Shown here: positions 12,501 through 26,515 of the stretch, one piece after another
Position numbering within the stretch: the stretch's first letter is position 1
Layout: every line of letters begins with the position of its first letter
Assembly (NCBI GenBank): GCA_963922205.1
Contig: CAWUHX010000506.1
Span: 1-64,000, forward strand
Direction: 5' to 3'
DNA: 64,000 bases
Source: Romanomermis culicivorax
Taxonomy: Eukaryota; Nematoda; Enoplea; Mermithida; Mermithidae
Translations under genes and position numbers: made by a program
The notes under the pieces: generated by a model
The model's input: only the letters and a program-made list of their open reading frames with translations
Told to the model about the DNA's origin: nothing
The model's database searches: none

Positions 12501-12717
12501 GTTGATGCCAAACGTAAGTGGAAAATTGATCCGAAACCGAAAACGTAAAATCGTACGTGTGGTAGATCAATCCGGCGCAAGTCAAAATGATTAATAAAAT
12601 GTACAATTTCCAAATCAAAATTCGTCGCTCGCAAAATATACGGCCGATCAAACGGTCGATTTTCATTTTTCCACTATTTTGACTATCATAATGAATATGC
12701 AAATTTTGAATATACAC
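6504..12717 (-). CDS. GT14 family core-2/I-branching-type glycosyltransferase (4 exons)
   Basis: Predicted Golgi type II membrane glycosyltransferase of the Branch family (GT14, beta-1,6-N-acetylglucosaminyltransferase-like), which would add branching sugars to glycans. Exons (minus strand): 12,447-12,717; 9,929-10,685; 7,675-8,006; 6,504-6,790. Donors are G|GTGAAC, AG|GTTCAA and G|GTGAGC; acceptors are TTTCAG, GCATAG and TTCCAG. Phases match (1, 2, 1), giving 1,647 nt or 548 residues. The short cytoplasmic tail is followed by a signal anchor at residues 38-53; a second Met at residue 18 (12,666) could be the true start. The Branch domain begins near residue 210 (YPLAFVILAGEK) and continues with SWNDFPLRT (about 309-317). 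Exon 3 has YKGSMAATLSREF and APEEHYW, the position of the family's acidic catalytic motif. Exon 4 has CVFGVGDLPAL. Nematodes carry many GT14 paralogues, so the acceptor sugar cannot be named. The exact C-terminus after exon 4 is the least certain part. Confidence 0.88.
8007..9928 (-). other. Intron 2 of the GT14 gene
   Basis: 1.9 kb without coding signal. It contains the small inverted-repeat element at about 9,455-9,602 and several CTACAGTA-type octamers. Confidence 0.7.
9455..9602. mobile_element. Small palindromic element (CTGCAGC family)
   Basis: Ends ATCAAAGAGA and TCTCTTTGAT are inverted. Inside, CCGAGCTGCAGCT and ACCATTGCCGT match the larger palindromic element at 47,950-48,215. About 150 bp, non-coding and MITE-like. 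Confidence 0.6.
11490..12440. repeat. Degenerate TGACGTCA-containing repeat in GT14 intron 1
   Basis: Several diverged copies of a unit with TGACGTCAAYTYAA, then a GATCAGAAAATTTTCGCCA-like segment. Copies are near 11,497, 11,825, 11,965, 12,130, 12,278 and 12,388. The last copy runs up to the first splice donor (12,446): AGTTCACCGTGG at the exon edge resembles AATTCACGGAG inside the array (about 12,332). Confidence 0.55.
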
Positions 12718-14588
12718 AATAGTAAAAATTTTGCTGAAACAATAAACAAAATATATCGAAATGTAACAAATTTAAACTTGAATGCTAAGACATCGAGGAT
12801 AGAATATAAGAAAATTTAAACTCCCTTAATGTCAATTGTAAATAGGAAGGACTACGATTTTCACGACTTTTATCAGAACCATAATGATTATACTCTTCTG
12901 ATTGTTGTTGAGAATTATGTTCATGATTCTGACGAATCATGGTTTCAGCTCGACATTGATAGAAAGAAATTTCAAATTTTCGGCTTCACATGTGCAATGA
13001 AATTTCTCTATAAGAATAAGAAAAGACTTCATGAATGGTTATGGAAACGAATCTGCTATTTCTGTAAACAATGCTCGTGAATTTACAGCCCAATGAGCCG
13101 GTCATGCTTGGCTTATCTAGAAAAAAATACCTGCGACCTGTGTGGAATACTAATTAGAAACATTTACATGGCAATAGCAACAGAATGCCAATGTTAAGAT
13201 TTATGATTCACAAACGTCGGTTGTGAATAAATTTGCATTATAAAAGAATCGTTGATATGTATGTATAAAACTAGAATCCGTAAAAATTTTCCCTCGAAAT
13301 ATCAAGTCGCAGTCTCATTGTCGTATTGACATTACTTCTCTGGTTTCAAATTTTCATGAGCGCAGACATGAATACAGAAAAAATTTTCGATAGAATTCGT
13401 AATTCAGTGATAAAAAATCCATAACAACAGTCTCATAATAAAAAAATCCGAATTTTATTCAAAAAATCGAAAAAAGTATTCACAGAAAGCTGTGCTATTC
13501 AATTGTAGGCTTCTGCTTCATTTTAAAGGTGTGTTTATTCTTCATAATTTGAACATTCTAGGTGCACTCAACACATACTTGCAAAGAATGAAGAGTACGC
13601 GTAAAACTTGTTCGGTTACAAATAGCAGCAAAATAATACGATTCAGGATTTTCACGAAGATAAGGGAGTTGATATTACCTTGGAAGTGAACCAATTTTCC
13701 TACCGTATTGCTTATCCTTTCATCTCTAAACTCGGATAACAGTGCAGAAATTAGAATACTTTTTGCTTTCTATTACTGCTAATCTTACATTAGTAGCGAA
13801 CCAACTTTTCTTATCGTAACTATACTCCATGTATTTTGAAATGATCGATGCACCGATCCCACAAAAAATAAGTTCAACAGAAAAAAATTTGTTAAGCATA
13901 TTATTGCAGTGAATGAAGAAAATTTTTCGTATACGAGCAATGAATGGAACAACTTAAGATTTTCTCCCATAATCTTGATAAATAGTCGAAATTTCTCGCT
14001 TAACACTCAAGTTTCAAACACGGTCCTATCCAAATCAAAAGTAGATAAACACATCGGTTTTTTTTATAATTCAAGTCTTCCCGTTGTACTACGAATGTTT
14101 TTCTACAGTATCTAGTGTTCAACTTCGTCAAAGGTGCGTTTAAATTCTACCTACTATTTTATTTGCCGCTGAGCTTGTCATTTCAAAGTAAATGAGGTAT
14201 AACTTAGGCTAATTTGCAAAATATTTAACCTCATGGACGACAATATTAGTTTCCAAAATTAAACTGTGACAGCGGCAAATTTAATGAGACTATCATTACA
14301 CTTCATTATTGTACGATAGCACAATCGCTACACATACTTCAAGCTCAGTAGTTAAGCAATACGGCGGGACAGTCGATATGGGTTCATTTCCCGGGTTAGG
14401 GAGATATCCTGACACCTGAACTTAAATATCAGAATCGCATGGAATATTAAACATCGCTTGAATTTTCAAAATTGGGATTAAACATCGTTCAAGCATAGTA
14501 GTGAGTGACACGAACTCATTAAACCACAAGTTCAGAAATAAAACAATTATCAACATCTGTGAGATAAACTCGCGTTGTGACAGTATTC
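12718..14588. other. Intergenic stretch, no recognised gene
   Basis: Contains one end of the inverted-repeat family of 5,546-6,446 (TAACTATACTCCATG and TGAAATGATCGATGCA at about 13,818-13,862). An 83-codon plus-strand frame at 12,829-13,080 has no recognisable features and was not called. Confidence 0.5.
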
Positions 14589-14665
14589 AGCACAGAAAAC
14601 GTTGGTACATCATTATCAATGTTACGGATGCAATTTCGCCGGGTCGATCGAGCATGTCACAGGTT
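14589..14665 (+). CDS. Possible Ly-6/three-finger-type exon
   Basis: Between an acceptor (TATTCAG ending at 14,588) and a donor (ACAG|GTTGTA) there is a short open segment containing YQCYGCNFAGSIEHVT. The CYxC start and phase-1 boundaries on both sides resemble the first extracellular exon of small nematode Ly-6-like proteins and match the splice phase of the two Ly-6 genes in this window. I could not find a partner exon, so this may be a relic or chance. Function unknown. Confidence 0.28.
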
Positions 14666-17600
14666 GTATAGAAATTTTTTCAATTAATTGCTATCTTTTT
14701 ACTCGTTTCGATAGTCGAAGTTTGTCGAAACAGAACGATGGGGCAAAAAAATTAATTATTGATGCGAAAGCCGAAAATTACAACAACAAGTAGTTACGCT
14801 ATAGTTACAGTAACAAAAATGATCACGTGATTAGACGGTTTCCAGGTGATACGAAGTGTATTATGTACACATTCAAGCTGTATGTCATTTTCAACTATGA
14901 AAAAATCAGGGCCGAAGCAACAGCAATGTGCTCGCTTGTACCCCGTCTGCGACTAAACCATAAAATCAGATCAAGGGGTTCTAGAATTAGTTTTATGTAT
15001 TAGTTGTCTTAGGAAATGACAAATAGCTACTAATTTAGTCAAAACTTCCATTCACATCACTTCAAAAAAACTTTCACACTATAGAAAATGAACATGGCAT
15101 CAGATTAGCTATTCTAAACATTCCCAAATCACCAGTCTGCCTATCATTAACGTAACGATTAATATTGTTAAGGAATTTTAAATCCGGAAAATATACACTT
15201 GAACTTTCCCCATTTTCGACGTAAAATAGAGAAAAAACGTTCCGTAGTGGAAATCCGGTCTTTTATTTTTTGGAAGCCGGACGCGAACAAAGTTGATGGG
15301 TGAAATCTGATAGGACGAGAAACAGCCAGAAAAAAAAAGTTTATATCAACAAAAAATTGTTTTATTAATGGAAAAGAATGATTAAGCAAGATCCAGGCAA
15401 ATGTATCATGGAAAATAAAAAAAACGAAGAATGAAAAAACTCACATCAATTTACAATCGGTCGAGTGTGTCACATATTTTTTTGAAAGAATAAATCATGA
15501 CTGACCTACGAATTATAAATTTTGATTACCCAATTTATGAAAAATGTATGTTATATTTTTAGTTGAGTGAAGATATCCCTAAATCTTTAGCACAATCACA
15601 AAAGGAAACTGCTAAATCGCCTAAAAAAATCACACCATGTTCCGTTATTAATTAATTATTAATGTGCAGTGATTAATGCAAAACGAAGCATGAACATAAT
15701 CAGACTGACGGACTTTTCACTTCAAAATGATCAAAAACGATTTTTCAAAATTTGTAACGAGAAGTATGTGAAAATGAAGTAAGGCAATACAAGCATAAAG
15801 CACGGACACCTTTGACTAAAAGACTTTGAACTCAAACCAGGACTGATTATTAAAAAAACTAAATCGAGTTACTGGAAGAACAGGGAAGTTGTACAGGAAA
15901 ATATAAAAGTACAGACCTAACGTTGCTCAAGAAAAGAAGTGATCAGTAGAAACGTCTCAATATCAATCACACAAGAAGTGTGCAGCAAAAAAACAAAAAA
16001 AAACAGAAAAGTAAAAATTCAGCAAAGTCTCAAAATTGAATTACGAGAATTCCGGAAAATTTCGTGTAAAGAATAGACACTGTAGCCACAGAACTGTAAT
16101 TTTAGATGCAAAACTGATTCGTATCAAGTTTTCCTAACTGATCACAGTTGAGATCTGTGGAGGTCACGATGTAGTATCAAAAATATTTGATTGGTGATAA
16201 TTGTTGTGGTATTCTTGTTCAGACTGATAGTTATCTGAAGTGATGCAATGATGAAATCGATTAAAAATACAGTATTCGGTTTGTTTACGAAGTTTTAATC
16301 ATTAATTATAGAATGTCATTATTGAAAACTAATTATTCATTAAACTTTAAAGTCGGACAATCACATGTTCGCATGGCAGAAATTAATCAAAATGGTGTCG
16401 CTAAAGTAGTGGAGCTTCATATCAGCAGAATGACCATCAAATGCATTTTTCTGACGTCAAAGGAACCAGGAATAGTCGGGCATATTACAAATCAAGGAAT
16501 ATTGTAAAACGTCGCATCACCAAATTTTTCCGCAAAAGTCGAGTGACGTGATCTGACAACGAACAGTGACATCACGTAATTATCTTAATGATTGAATTTT
16601 TAATTATCACAACAATAAATGCTCGTTTTTACATAATTTTTCGTGCTAAAACTTGCAGGCACGCAGAAAATTACGAAACAAACATTACAAGCGTAACAAA
16701 AAAGAAGCAGACTTCAGAAAAAAAAAACAAAGTACGGCGAAAACAAAAAGTAATTTTTCATTGAAGTTAGGGGTGCTTTCAAGTTTGCTCAACAAGAAAC
16801 TGGTTCATTTGGATGTTTATTATAGAAAACAACGGATCAATTTTCGTATATTAGTACGGCGAAAACGTAACGTAAAAGATGGTTTCGTAAAAATTTCATA
16901 AACGCAAGCAATTTTTTCAGAGTCATATTTTCTCCGTCATGACCCAAAAAGGTTGTCAAACCACCAACATGTAACTGCGCGCATTAAGAAGACCCTGAGC
17001 AGCACAGCACACATGCACAAAATGCAGTCCAGACCCAACTTACTACGAAACAAAACATTGTGACATTGCACGTTTCTTCAGTTTCCCGAACGGCCTTTCT
17101 AACTGTCCAATATCTGATGCGGTGGCGACCAAAGAAAAAAGAAACCCGCAACTTTTTGAACGATTTTCACAGGAGCGAAAACCTGGAAAAATTATTTTAT
17201 GGGCAATATTTCGTGGAGATAATTGGCACTGCGAGTGTGGAGAAGAGATTGATTGAGGAAAAATGCGTCAGTAATTTTCGCATATTTTTCGATAGACTTA
17301 TTCCTGCGAAAAACACATCGAAAGTTATGTGGTATAACATCTATCGAGGCACTATTCAAAATTCGCTGAACCATTTAAATTTATACTGTAAAAGACACAA
17401 ATCGCATGTTTCACTGGACACATGTCGATTTTTCCACCGTGCGCATATCGATTGTTCCATTGTATCTATAGTCCCACCAAATGTTCCGACTAATATAGTT
17501 CTCGAATGTACTTGACCTTTTGGAAACTATACAATTATCGTCCAATAAGCTGAACAATTTGAAAATTAGACGGATTTTTTTTGATAAAAAAACTCAGAAA

Positions 17601-18772
17601 TCGAAATAACTGCAATATTACTAAATCACAGTGTAGTTATGAAATCATGTAAATCAGCAATAGTCGAGGGAGAAAAAATCGTCAATTTATATGCATCGAA
17701 ATTCCGTTGTCGGACTTCAGATATGAAACACGAGGATCGGCTTGCCTGTTAAGTTGAACTTTGTCGAACTTGACAAATTGATCAGAGCTGAGTCAAAATG
17801 ACTGCAATAAAAGATTAATCGTTTGGATGATCGGGCTCCTGCTAATTAAATTGAATCCCTTTGTTTCTCCCTGGTGATGTTCTGACTTATGTTGGCGCTC
17901 CAAAAAAGGATAGAAAAAACCATGTAGTGATGCAAAGATAGTTATCAAATTTCTAGTAAGACGCTGTACTCGAAAATTTTCTGTATCAACTTAGCACTAC
18001 TCTCGAGTTTGCTTGACCACGATATTATGTATGTTTTGTGCAGTAGAAATTGGGTCTTCTTTTAGCGAAGAATTATCTAGATTATCATGAGAATAATGTC
18101 GATAACGTCACTCTTTGAAAAACGTCAGAGGAGTACTTACACATATATTGATCATTTCAGAAAACACTGCGCTTTAATGCAATTATAGTGATAGGAAAAA
18201 ATACAGTATACAGTTTCAAGTTTTCCAATAACACCTCCTTTCTTTGGGTATAATTCCAGAAAGTTTCAATTATTCCTGAGCTCTTGATGAATTCTTCATA
18301 AAAGTAGATTAATGGAATGTCTTGTTTCTTGATTTCGCAAGAATGTTTATTGCAGTTGACGTTTTTCAAAATTTTTAATTTTTTAATAAGCTTTGTCGAT
18401 GCAATAATCGTTCAAATATAAGAATGAGACACACAATTGTTGTTTCATCGCATAGCACAGTTTGAAATTGTTTCTAATCCGCAACAGTAGTAATATTATG
18501 TGAAAACGAGATGTCGCTGACACTGCAGGTTTTTTAGTTGCATAATCATTTTTTCGGGCATCGACGAAGCTCGTCTCGAAAAACGAACTATTCTTCAAGC
18601 GTAACTTACTAAAATTAGACTATGAATGCTGACCACGTGACATCTGAGCGCTTTTGGGCCCTGCTTTTTTACCTGAAGTTATAGACATCACTTTCTAAAT
18701 GAAAGTACTAATGATTTTATTATTTACATATGACGGTGGAAAACCGACCACTGACCAAACTTTTGATTTTAA
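14666..18772. other. Gene-poor stretch
   Basis: No confident exon. A 151-codon plus-strand frame at 17,060-17,515 is long for AT-rich noise but shows no motif, signal peptide or splice support. A 64-codon frame at 16,313-16,507 is similar. Neither is called. Confidence 0.4.
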
Positions 18773-19877
18773 AGGCCCTGTCATACTTTACCGCGCGGTA
18801 CTGCGCGGTGCCGCTTTCAAATTTCAACTCAAACGAAGTTTTCGAACCAGCCATGCGTTATAAAGTCATAATATATTGTTGTAACATATTGTTGCATGCT
18901 ATGACATCCGTATAAATAGTTCAATCATATTTTTTACATGAATTGTGACTTGTGACACTTTTCAGATAATTTCGTTCGTTATAACGAATAGACAAGTATT
19001 CTAACATCCAAGTAGCATATTTTCTATAACCTATATTAGTCAAATATGAAATTATTTACTTGAACAGTATTTTTTAAAGTTTTAATGTTACTTCTTTGAA
19101 TCAAGTATGCGTCGTTTAGAGAGATCCTTTAAACACGGTATCATTTTCATTATCATGATGACTTTCTCATCTCTTTTGATCATTTTTTGGTTCTTCATCT
19201 TCTCAATTATTGCTGGGGGGTCAAATCTGCTGTGGGGATCAGCAGGAATCTGCTGGGGGTCAATACCTCCAACCCTCCCCCACGTACATGTATGCTGTTG
19301 ATGACGAATTCATTCTACATTCTGAAAAAATCCATGATTAACAAGTTTTGGCAATGCGCTTTTCCAATGAAGTTTTTTCTGTAATTTTATCCCAAAGGTA
19401 TTATTAATGACCTTTTCGGAAACAGATTTTCAGGAGGACGGAAAATATTTATAGTTCGTTTTTTATAAAATGTTTGTAAATTGAAAAATGGACAAAAAAT
19501 GTCAAAGTCGTTTACACAAAACGTTTACTGTAGGATTTTTGGCGGAAAAAAATTGTTGTGGATTAGTCGTGCAGGCTCAGAAAATTATAGAAATATAAAA
19601 TAATACTTGCCTTCCATTTTTCATTCACAAGCATTTCCAGAAAAAGAAACTATAGGTTGTGTTGTGATAACATAATTTACAATCGAGATATGAATGTGGA
19701 AAAATTATTAATATGCAAAGTAGGTGTAAACACGTTTCCACGGAAGTGCAATTAGCAGCTCCAAAAACGATAAAAAACAAGAGTACTTGCAGATTTTTCG
19801 AGAACATTTTATTCTAAATTTGAGCTATTATTCGAAGGTAAAAAAGCGGTGCCGCGCGGCGAAGTATGATAGGGCCT
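18773..19877. mobile_element. Harbinger-like non-autonomous element, copy 1
   Basis: 1,105 bp. Terminal inverted repeats start AGGCCCTGTCATACTT (left) and AGGCCCTATCATACTTC (right, complement), each followed by a CGCG-rich block. It is flanked by TAA on both sides (18,770-18,772 and 19,878-19,880). A 3-bp TWA duplication with GGCCC-type ends is the signature of the PIF/Harbinger superfamily. No transposase inside. Most of the body matches copy 2 at 35,196-36,512. Confidence 0.8.
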
Positions 19878-19880
19878 TAA

Positions 19881-22800
19881 CCGTTTTCCTTACACGTGGC
19901 GAGTATGGATGGCAGCTGGAACTTGTTTAGTTGTTTTTGATCCATAACCACCTTTCGAGGTTATATTACCATAGACATAATCTGCCGTCCTTTCTGAACT
20001 AGGCATAAAAAATTCCTTTGTATTAATTGAAACCTGCTTAATGAGCGGAGGACATAATTGAGTCACATATTCCTGCTGCTAATAAGCTTAATTGAAAATT
20101 TATTCATCAGCTGACATTCCACCCCGGACGGCGTTTCCACTATTCATTTTTTGGTGGAATATTGATCAGAGAATGCCGAAAGGACACATTTTCTACACTA
20201 TATCCTCCGGCCTGTTTTAGGAATAGATTGCAACTCCATGATTCTTCGGACCTCAATATATTGGGGATCGAAATCTTTGCAATAACATTTACTGTTATAG
20301 ACGGAGTATTTATCCCAATTTACACTTTTTGTATTTTTTAAATTGGTTAAATAATTTTTAATTTCTGATACATTACTGGACTTCATCTGACATATATCTC
20401 ATGTATTTGTGTATATACTCGTATCATATTCACTGATGACTTAATGGTTTGGAACGCCCCACTTTGATTGCAGATTATTAGTAGTATATTCATTGAATTG
20501 TATGGAAATCCAGTCAAATGTGAGTAAATCTACTTCGTCATGGAAATTTTGCTTGGAAAAGACTACTTACTTTGATTATCATATGCTTAATTGTAACATG
20601 AGTTCTAATCATAGATCAGCGTGAAGAAGGTTAAAAGAGGTATGACGACAACAGATAGGTGTTTGATCCGACACTAATAAGGAATTCTGTGAGCGAACAT
20701 GAGTTTTTGTTCCAAAACGCAGCAAAGTAGGCATCTTGTCGAGATTTATACAAGAAAGATGATTTATAAATGTTTTATCTCAATTTTTGATGGACTTAAG
20801 GGTTATAGGTAAAGTCTGGTTAAAATTTGGGTGACAAAACCGGATTTTTCTTGTTGCTGATCAATGGCTCTAGTGTTCAAACATTTAATTGTTGCGACTT
20901 GATTTCTGATTGAAGAATACTCCGGAATATTCGGAAAACACAACAACATAAATGTATTCGGAATATTCGGAAAACACAACAACATAAATTGAAAATTAAA
21001 CAGAAAATAACACGAGTTAATGTGGTTTTGCATATAATCTCGACAAATGTTTCGGACTGCAATAGTATATTCAAGTTCAGACGCGGGTATCTTTGAAAAC
21101 ATCCTTGTGAAATATTTTTGAACTGGATAATTTGTTACTTTCCTTTATCATAATGCCAATACACATGGACAGTTTAGAAGCTGGACTTAAAACTCTGATA
21201 TATGCATAAACGCATATTATGTTGAGCAACTAGCACTGCTGATTCTCCGCAGATTGGTCATTTTTTATTCAATAGTTCATGCACAAGTCAAATTCAATAA
21301 GATTAAATTTATTTCAATGCCATATTTTTCTGAATGTCAGTTATAAAAATCTCCATACTCGAAACATCTTTTGCTTTGAATCTGCGCATTCTTCTGAAGG
21401 AAAGACTTGCTGATGTTGTCTTTGAGGGATAGTTGATGATCACTTCATCAACAGTACCTCCAAAAATCATACAGTAATTATACTTGCATAAACTCCAAGA
21501 ATTTACCTGACCAGTAACTGACATACTGAGGAGTGTGCTGAAAAAATTTTCTAATCAATTTTTTACAAGGGTATATTTTTGAACAGAATATGTCGAAAAA
21601 ATGAAAATTTTTGTGATGCAGAATCCAACCAGTGTCATGGCTGCTGATTTTGTAATAGCAGTCATAATGGCAGCAGGTTTATGGTTTATCAAATACAGAC
21701 TTATTGGTGATTGGAATTGAGAAGAAATAGATTTTTACCAAACGCTGCGATTCAACAATCGCCATTAATAGATAGAAATCTTTTGAATAGTGTAAAAAGC
21801 ACTATAAGTTTTAAGCCTGACTTTCTAAGTGAAATGGTCCAGTAAATCACACTTAGCAATTTACTTTTTTCACAGAAAGCTTCAGGCTAGTTTATTATAA
21901 AACAGCATGTCTCGTGCCCTATACGGTATTTTCCAAGAGTTGATTATAAAACTTGAAATGTATCAGAGATCAGGGTTCGCTCCTCTGAATTTTTCGCACT
22001 TTAGAGTGGTTTGCGTCTACTTTTAGTTAATTATTTGCATAGCCAGAATCAATTTGTGTCCATCCTGTCCATCGCCAGGTGAGGTAGCAACTGTCCATGC
22101 AAATGATTAATTCGCAGTTTGCCTTGAGCATTCTTGCATACTCAAAAATTTGTGTCGTTTGGAAATATTGAACTCGAAATGGAAATTAATTTAAGCTAAT
22201 ATGTGTGTCACTGTCACACTCACCCTAGCGGTTATTCATGCATGTAACTCATACTATGTAAATGTATGCTTCTCCTTGTCTCATTATGTTAAAGATTTTT
22301 TCCCGATGCGATGCGTGTTCTCTCTCGCTCTCCCTTAAAGCACACGTAGAGCATGAAAAAGTTATCAAGCAGATTTCCTATGTTCTTGATGAAAGCTAGC
22401 CATAGCGTTTAGGTTCTAATTTTTCTGGAGACCTTATGAGAAGCACTTGAGGGCAGATTTTGTGCGTGTGCGTGTGTGCAATGTGCAACAATGAAAAAAG
22501 AGTCATCATCAAGGATCACCTGTTGAGTAAATTAGACTTTGTTTGATTATTGTTTCTCTCTCTCCATCTCGCCGTACAAAAGTCGATAGATTCATTCTCC
22601 TACTCTCATTAGGATAGCCACCACTGCGCCTTTGCACATAATATTAAGCTAATACCTGCAACAGCGAAGAAGGAGTCAACACGAAAAACTTTATTACGTT
22701 CATCATTTAGGATGCCTAAAACCCTTTGTAAGCATTTGTATGTATTATCCTTTCTCTTTTTTGTTATGCGTGTCCAAAAAGTAAATGCATTTTTGATTGA

Positions 22801-24859
22801 GAGGCAGATTTTTTTTTCTTCTCCTCCTCTTTCTAAAAACCATAATAATAACAATAAATATCCTTAGAAAGATTGAGTAGTAGAAAGCCGGGCCTTTTTC
22901 AGGCTGCTTTGATATGAGCGACATTGGTCGCTCAAAAGTGAAAGTGGTCATTTTGGTCGGGAATGGTTTAGGTGTATAATTGACCAGTTTTTGATTTCTT
23001 AGTAATTTGAATTCGGCATAATTACACGTTTAGTGGTGAGAAAGGTGCTTTATTAAAATTGACTGTATTCTTTGATTAAAATTGGTTGTATTCTTTCATG
23101 CCATTTTTCGGATGTCCATTACAGTAGGAAAAATTTTTGGAGCGTGATTTTCATTCTATTTTCTTTTTTGGAATATTGATTCATAATCACTGGTGCACAT
23201 AAAACTCAAACATTTATCGCCACAGCTGATTTACTTCCGAAAGTCTTTACTGCATAAATGCAAAATGTAATAGAAGTTTGCACGATTTTCTGCACAAAGC
23301 AAGATTCTAGAAAAATCTGCCTCTGAGCTTGCAGAATTTTTCAAACTTTAATATGACAGTATGAAACAGTCGACCCTTTTCTTCAAGGAAGGTTCATAGT
23401 ATAATCTATACCCTTCTTAATAAAGATCATATGACAAAATTAGGTATGCTTCAAAGCTTAAATGATTTTCTTATTCGAAGGCTATCACGGATCATTGCGT
23501 TTTTTCACAATCCAGAGCATTGACACTGTGAAAGAACGAGCGTTGACACCACACATGCATGGCGAGAATTTTCCAGGGGGAGGGTTCCCCGACTTTTCAT
23601 CAGGGAGGGCTGGGGATGGGTGAGTAAAAAACGAAAAAAGTTCCATAAGCATGTTTTTCATACAAAATATGCATGAAAAATATCAAAAAAACTTTCTTCG
23701 AAAAAGTTCAGGGAGGGGTGTTTGACGATTTTTTCAGTTCAGTGAGGGGTGTTCAGGGCCTCAGGTAGGAGGGTTTACCTCCTTGTGACCCCCCCCCCAT
23801 GTGCATGTATGATTGACAATGTGGATTCGAATTTCAGCTGTCAAAATGCTTTTAGATCAATTATTGTTTGATCTTCTATATGGACTACTGTTATTCTCCG
23901 CCAATGTAAAAGGTGTGGATGAGCGCTATTGTACATTGATTCACTGTTTGACCACTGAATAAATCAAAAAGTGTTATACTCAAACATTCCGTTTTTCATT
24001 ATTGGCACATTTGTCATTAATTTGTAGAGTTTCAATGATTAAGCGCTTTTCAGTGATGGGTCTTTATCAATCAATTCTATTTTCGTTTTAACGCCAGAAA
24101 ATCAGATGAAATGTATCGTCCGGATCAATTAAAATTAAAAAAGAGAACTTCGTTAGTAGACTAGAATTTTTACAGTAGTTGCAGATCGATCAGTTTTTTA
24201 AAACGAGCCGAAAAATACTATACACTTGTTGTTTCATCTAAATCAAAAAGCTTTCAACTATTCACTTCGAAAGACTCAATCACTGCAATAACAGGGTGTC
24301 CAGAAGCTTCGGTGCAGGCGAAAAGAGAAAAGCTGTTTACCGATATTATATTATCCAACGTGTACATAATTCGGAAGATAATTCAATTCTGTGCAAAAAA
24401 TAAACAACAAATTTCTTTGGCCACTATTGGCTCCACGAACAGAATCAACCTTTGAGAAAGCTCAAGTGATCAACTACCACTATATCTGTCGGTCAAATAT
24501 TTAACATCTGAATTCCTAATGGTAATTCAATTCCGTGGGTCGACGGTTTCATGGATTTGGTAGTCCAGGACTTATTGGCAATTTTTGCACCAATCGCTAT
24601 TCATTCACCGAGGAACAATAATAATTTCACGAATTTTTCAAATCACAGTCGTATAACGTTGGTTACGGCGACTAAAGTTATATTAATCCCGATTTTTCTG
24701 TTTAAAAACAGATTATATATAAAATTCCAATTTTTCTATATAAAAAATGTCTTTCAATGTGTGAGCTGATTAATTTTATCATTTTGCACCTGCTAATGTA
24801 ACCCATGTACCCCAATTTCTGAACAAAATATTACTTTGTAATTCATATGAAAAACGTTT
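19881..24859. other. Gene-free stretch
   Basis: No exon recognised. Contents: a 30-bp tandem duplication at 20,924-20,989, a GT-rich run near 22,462-22,480, and a G-rich block at 23,573-23,805 with GGGGAGGG/GAGGGGTGTT repeats ending in a C run. TACAGGGTGTCC at about 24,292 resembles the end of a Tc/mariner-type element. Confidence 0.45.
20924..20989 (+). repeat. 30-bp tandem duplication
   Basis: Two identical 30-bp copies at 20,924-20,953 and 20,960-20,989, both containing GGAATATTCGGAAAACACAA. A recent local duplication. Confidence 0.9.
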
Positions 24860-25560
24860 ATTTCAGATCCAGATTCAGAATCATTAGAAGGTACAACTTA
24901 TTATAGGTCTAATCTAACCTTGACCATGAACAACTCAAAATTTTTTGCACGATCTCAAATCTGATGTAAAAAATGTAAATTCCATATCTGGGTTCAAATC
25001 TTATCCGAATTTGACATAAATTTGGTATTAAGTTATAAGTCCCACTATCTAGCATTACAGTCGTTAAATTTTTTCTTTATAACATTCATCCTGATATGAG
25101 CCTGGAACTCTTCTAAATCCTGCATGAGGAATATGACGCCACACATGAAAACTTGAATCTGAGATATTATTCCGATTTTGACATTCGTGGGCTGGATCTA
25201 ACCTTGAATTATACAATGCACGCTTCTATGATATTATGAATCCATATCTCATGAGATTTTGACGTTAGGGGAATACTGTATCCTTTATCTGACTCTGAAC
25301 CTGACACTCAAGTGATTGAACTGTTCAATTAAATCCGAATCTAAGATATGGATTCAGATGTTTTCGATAGATATAAAGATCTGGACCCCGATTTGAACCT
25401 GATTCAGATGTTATTGAACTTCGACATTGTTTGTGTATAATATTCTGCATCTGTCAGTGAACTATATAAAACGAGGTCACCGACATGGATCTAGATCTCA
25501 TTAAGGTTTCATCCAAATTAAAATTTTAGGGATCTGACTTCTTGAAATTGCAACATTGGA
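24860..25560. repeat. Degenerate GATCTGAAT/TTTGACATT repeat
   Basis: About 700 bp in which words such as CAGATCCAGATTCAGAATC, GAATTTGACAT and GGATCTAACCTTGA recur every few dozen bases with many changes. It looks like an old minisatellite. No open frame spans it. Confidence 0.4.
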
Positions 25561-26515
25561 GTTACCTGTTTAACATTCATTCAAAACTCATATGACTAAT
25601 GTTTCTGAATTTGCACAATTTTTATTGGTTACTATACCTTCTTTTGTCTTTTTTCTATGCTGACTGGTTAGCTCGGTAATCTAAAATTGAATAATTTTCT
25701 ATATTTTTAGACGATAATTTGATGATCAGACGCCGTCGTCGGATATACGAATAATTCGATTTTCTCGATAGAACAAAAGAATAGAGAAAATGATTAGCTC
25801 GGCTCCTTGATTATTAACCATAAACTATTTTTGTTCATTTTCCTCTATTTTGTTTTTCGCCGTACAATTATTATGGTGCCATATTTCTACATTTTGATTT
25901 TTATCGTCAATTTGTATCAGAATAGTTTCAACTATTTTTGGGCCGTCGGATGTCTTAGCAAAAGGGAAATATACGTCGATTCTAGAGGAGGTAAAATTTG
26001 GACCTTTTACCTATACAGTTGTGTAGTTCAGTATGTACATGAACAGGAAAGAAAAATTTGACTCTTTGACATTTTGAAGCAGAAATATATATAATATATA
26101 TGCCAGAAGCGATAGGGTAATGTAATGACCTAATTTGCGTTGTTGGAACATTCTCGATCTTTAACTTATACATCGTACAGTAGGTTCATCGGAATCTCTT
26201 TTTTTGAATGGTTTTTACAAAATTAGAAAGCTTACTTGTATCGTGTTGAAAATTGGCTGTTCGTTAGCATCTTGGAAGTTTTGATGCGAATCAGTTGTTA
26301 AAATGATGCTAAAAAAAAGTACCTTTGAGATTGATCGATTGATGTTGACGAATATATACGTACTTTTATAATTTGGATTCTAGAATATGATCGAAGTGCC
26401 GATATATGCCACAGCTTGAGTCTCCTACTGTCATGTTCTCAAAAGTATTCATTCCTTCGAAGAAATTATCTTCTTATGACGTGGTGTTCTTGTTCCTAGT
26501 GCCGGTTGCAATATT

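Noticed and set aside
17060-17515. 151-codon frame
   Set aside because: No motif, start context, splice join or homologue recognised; kept only as a note in the stretch entry.
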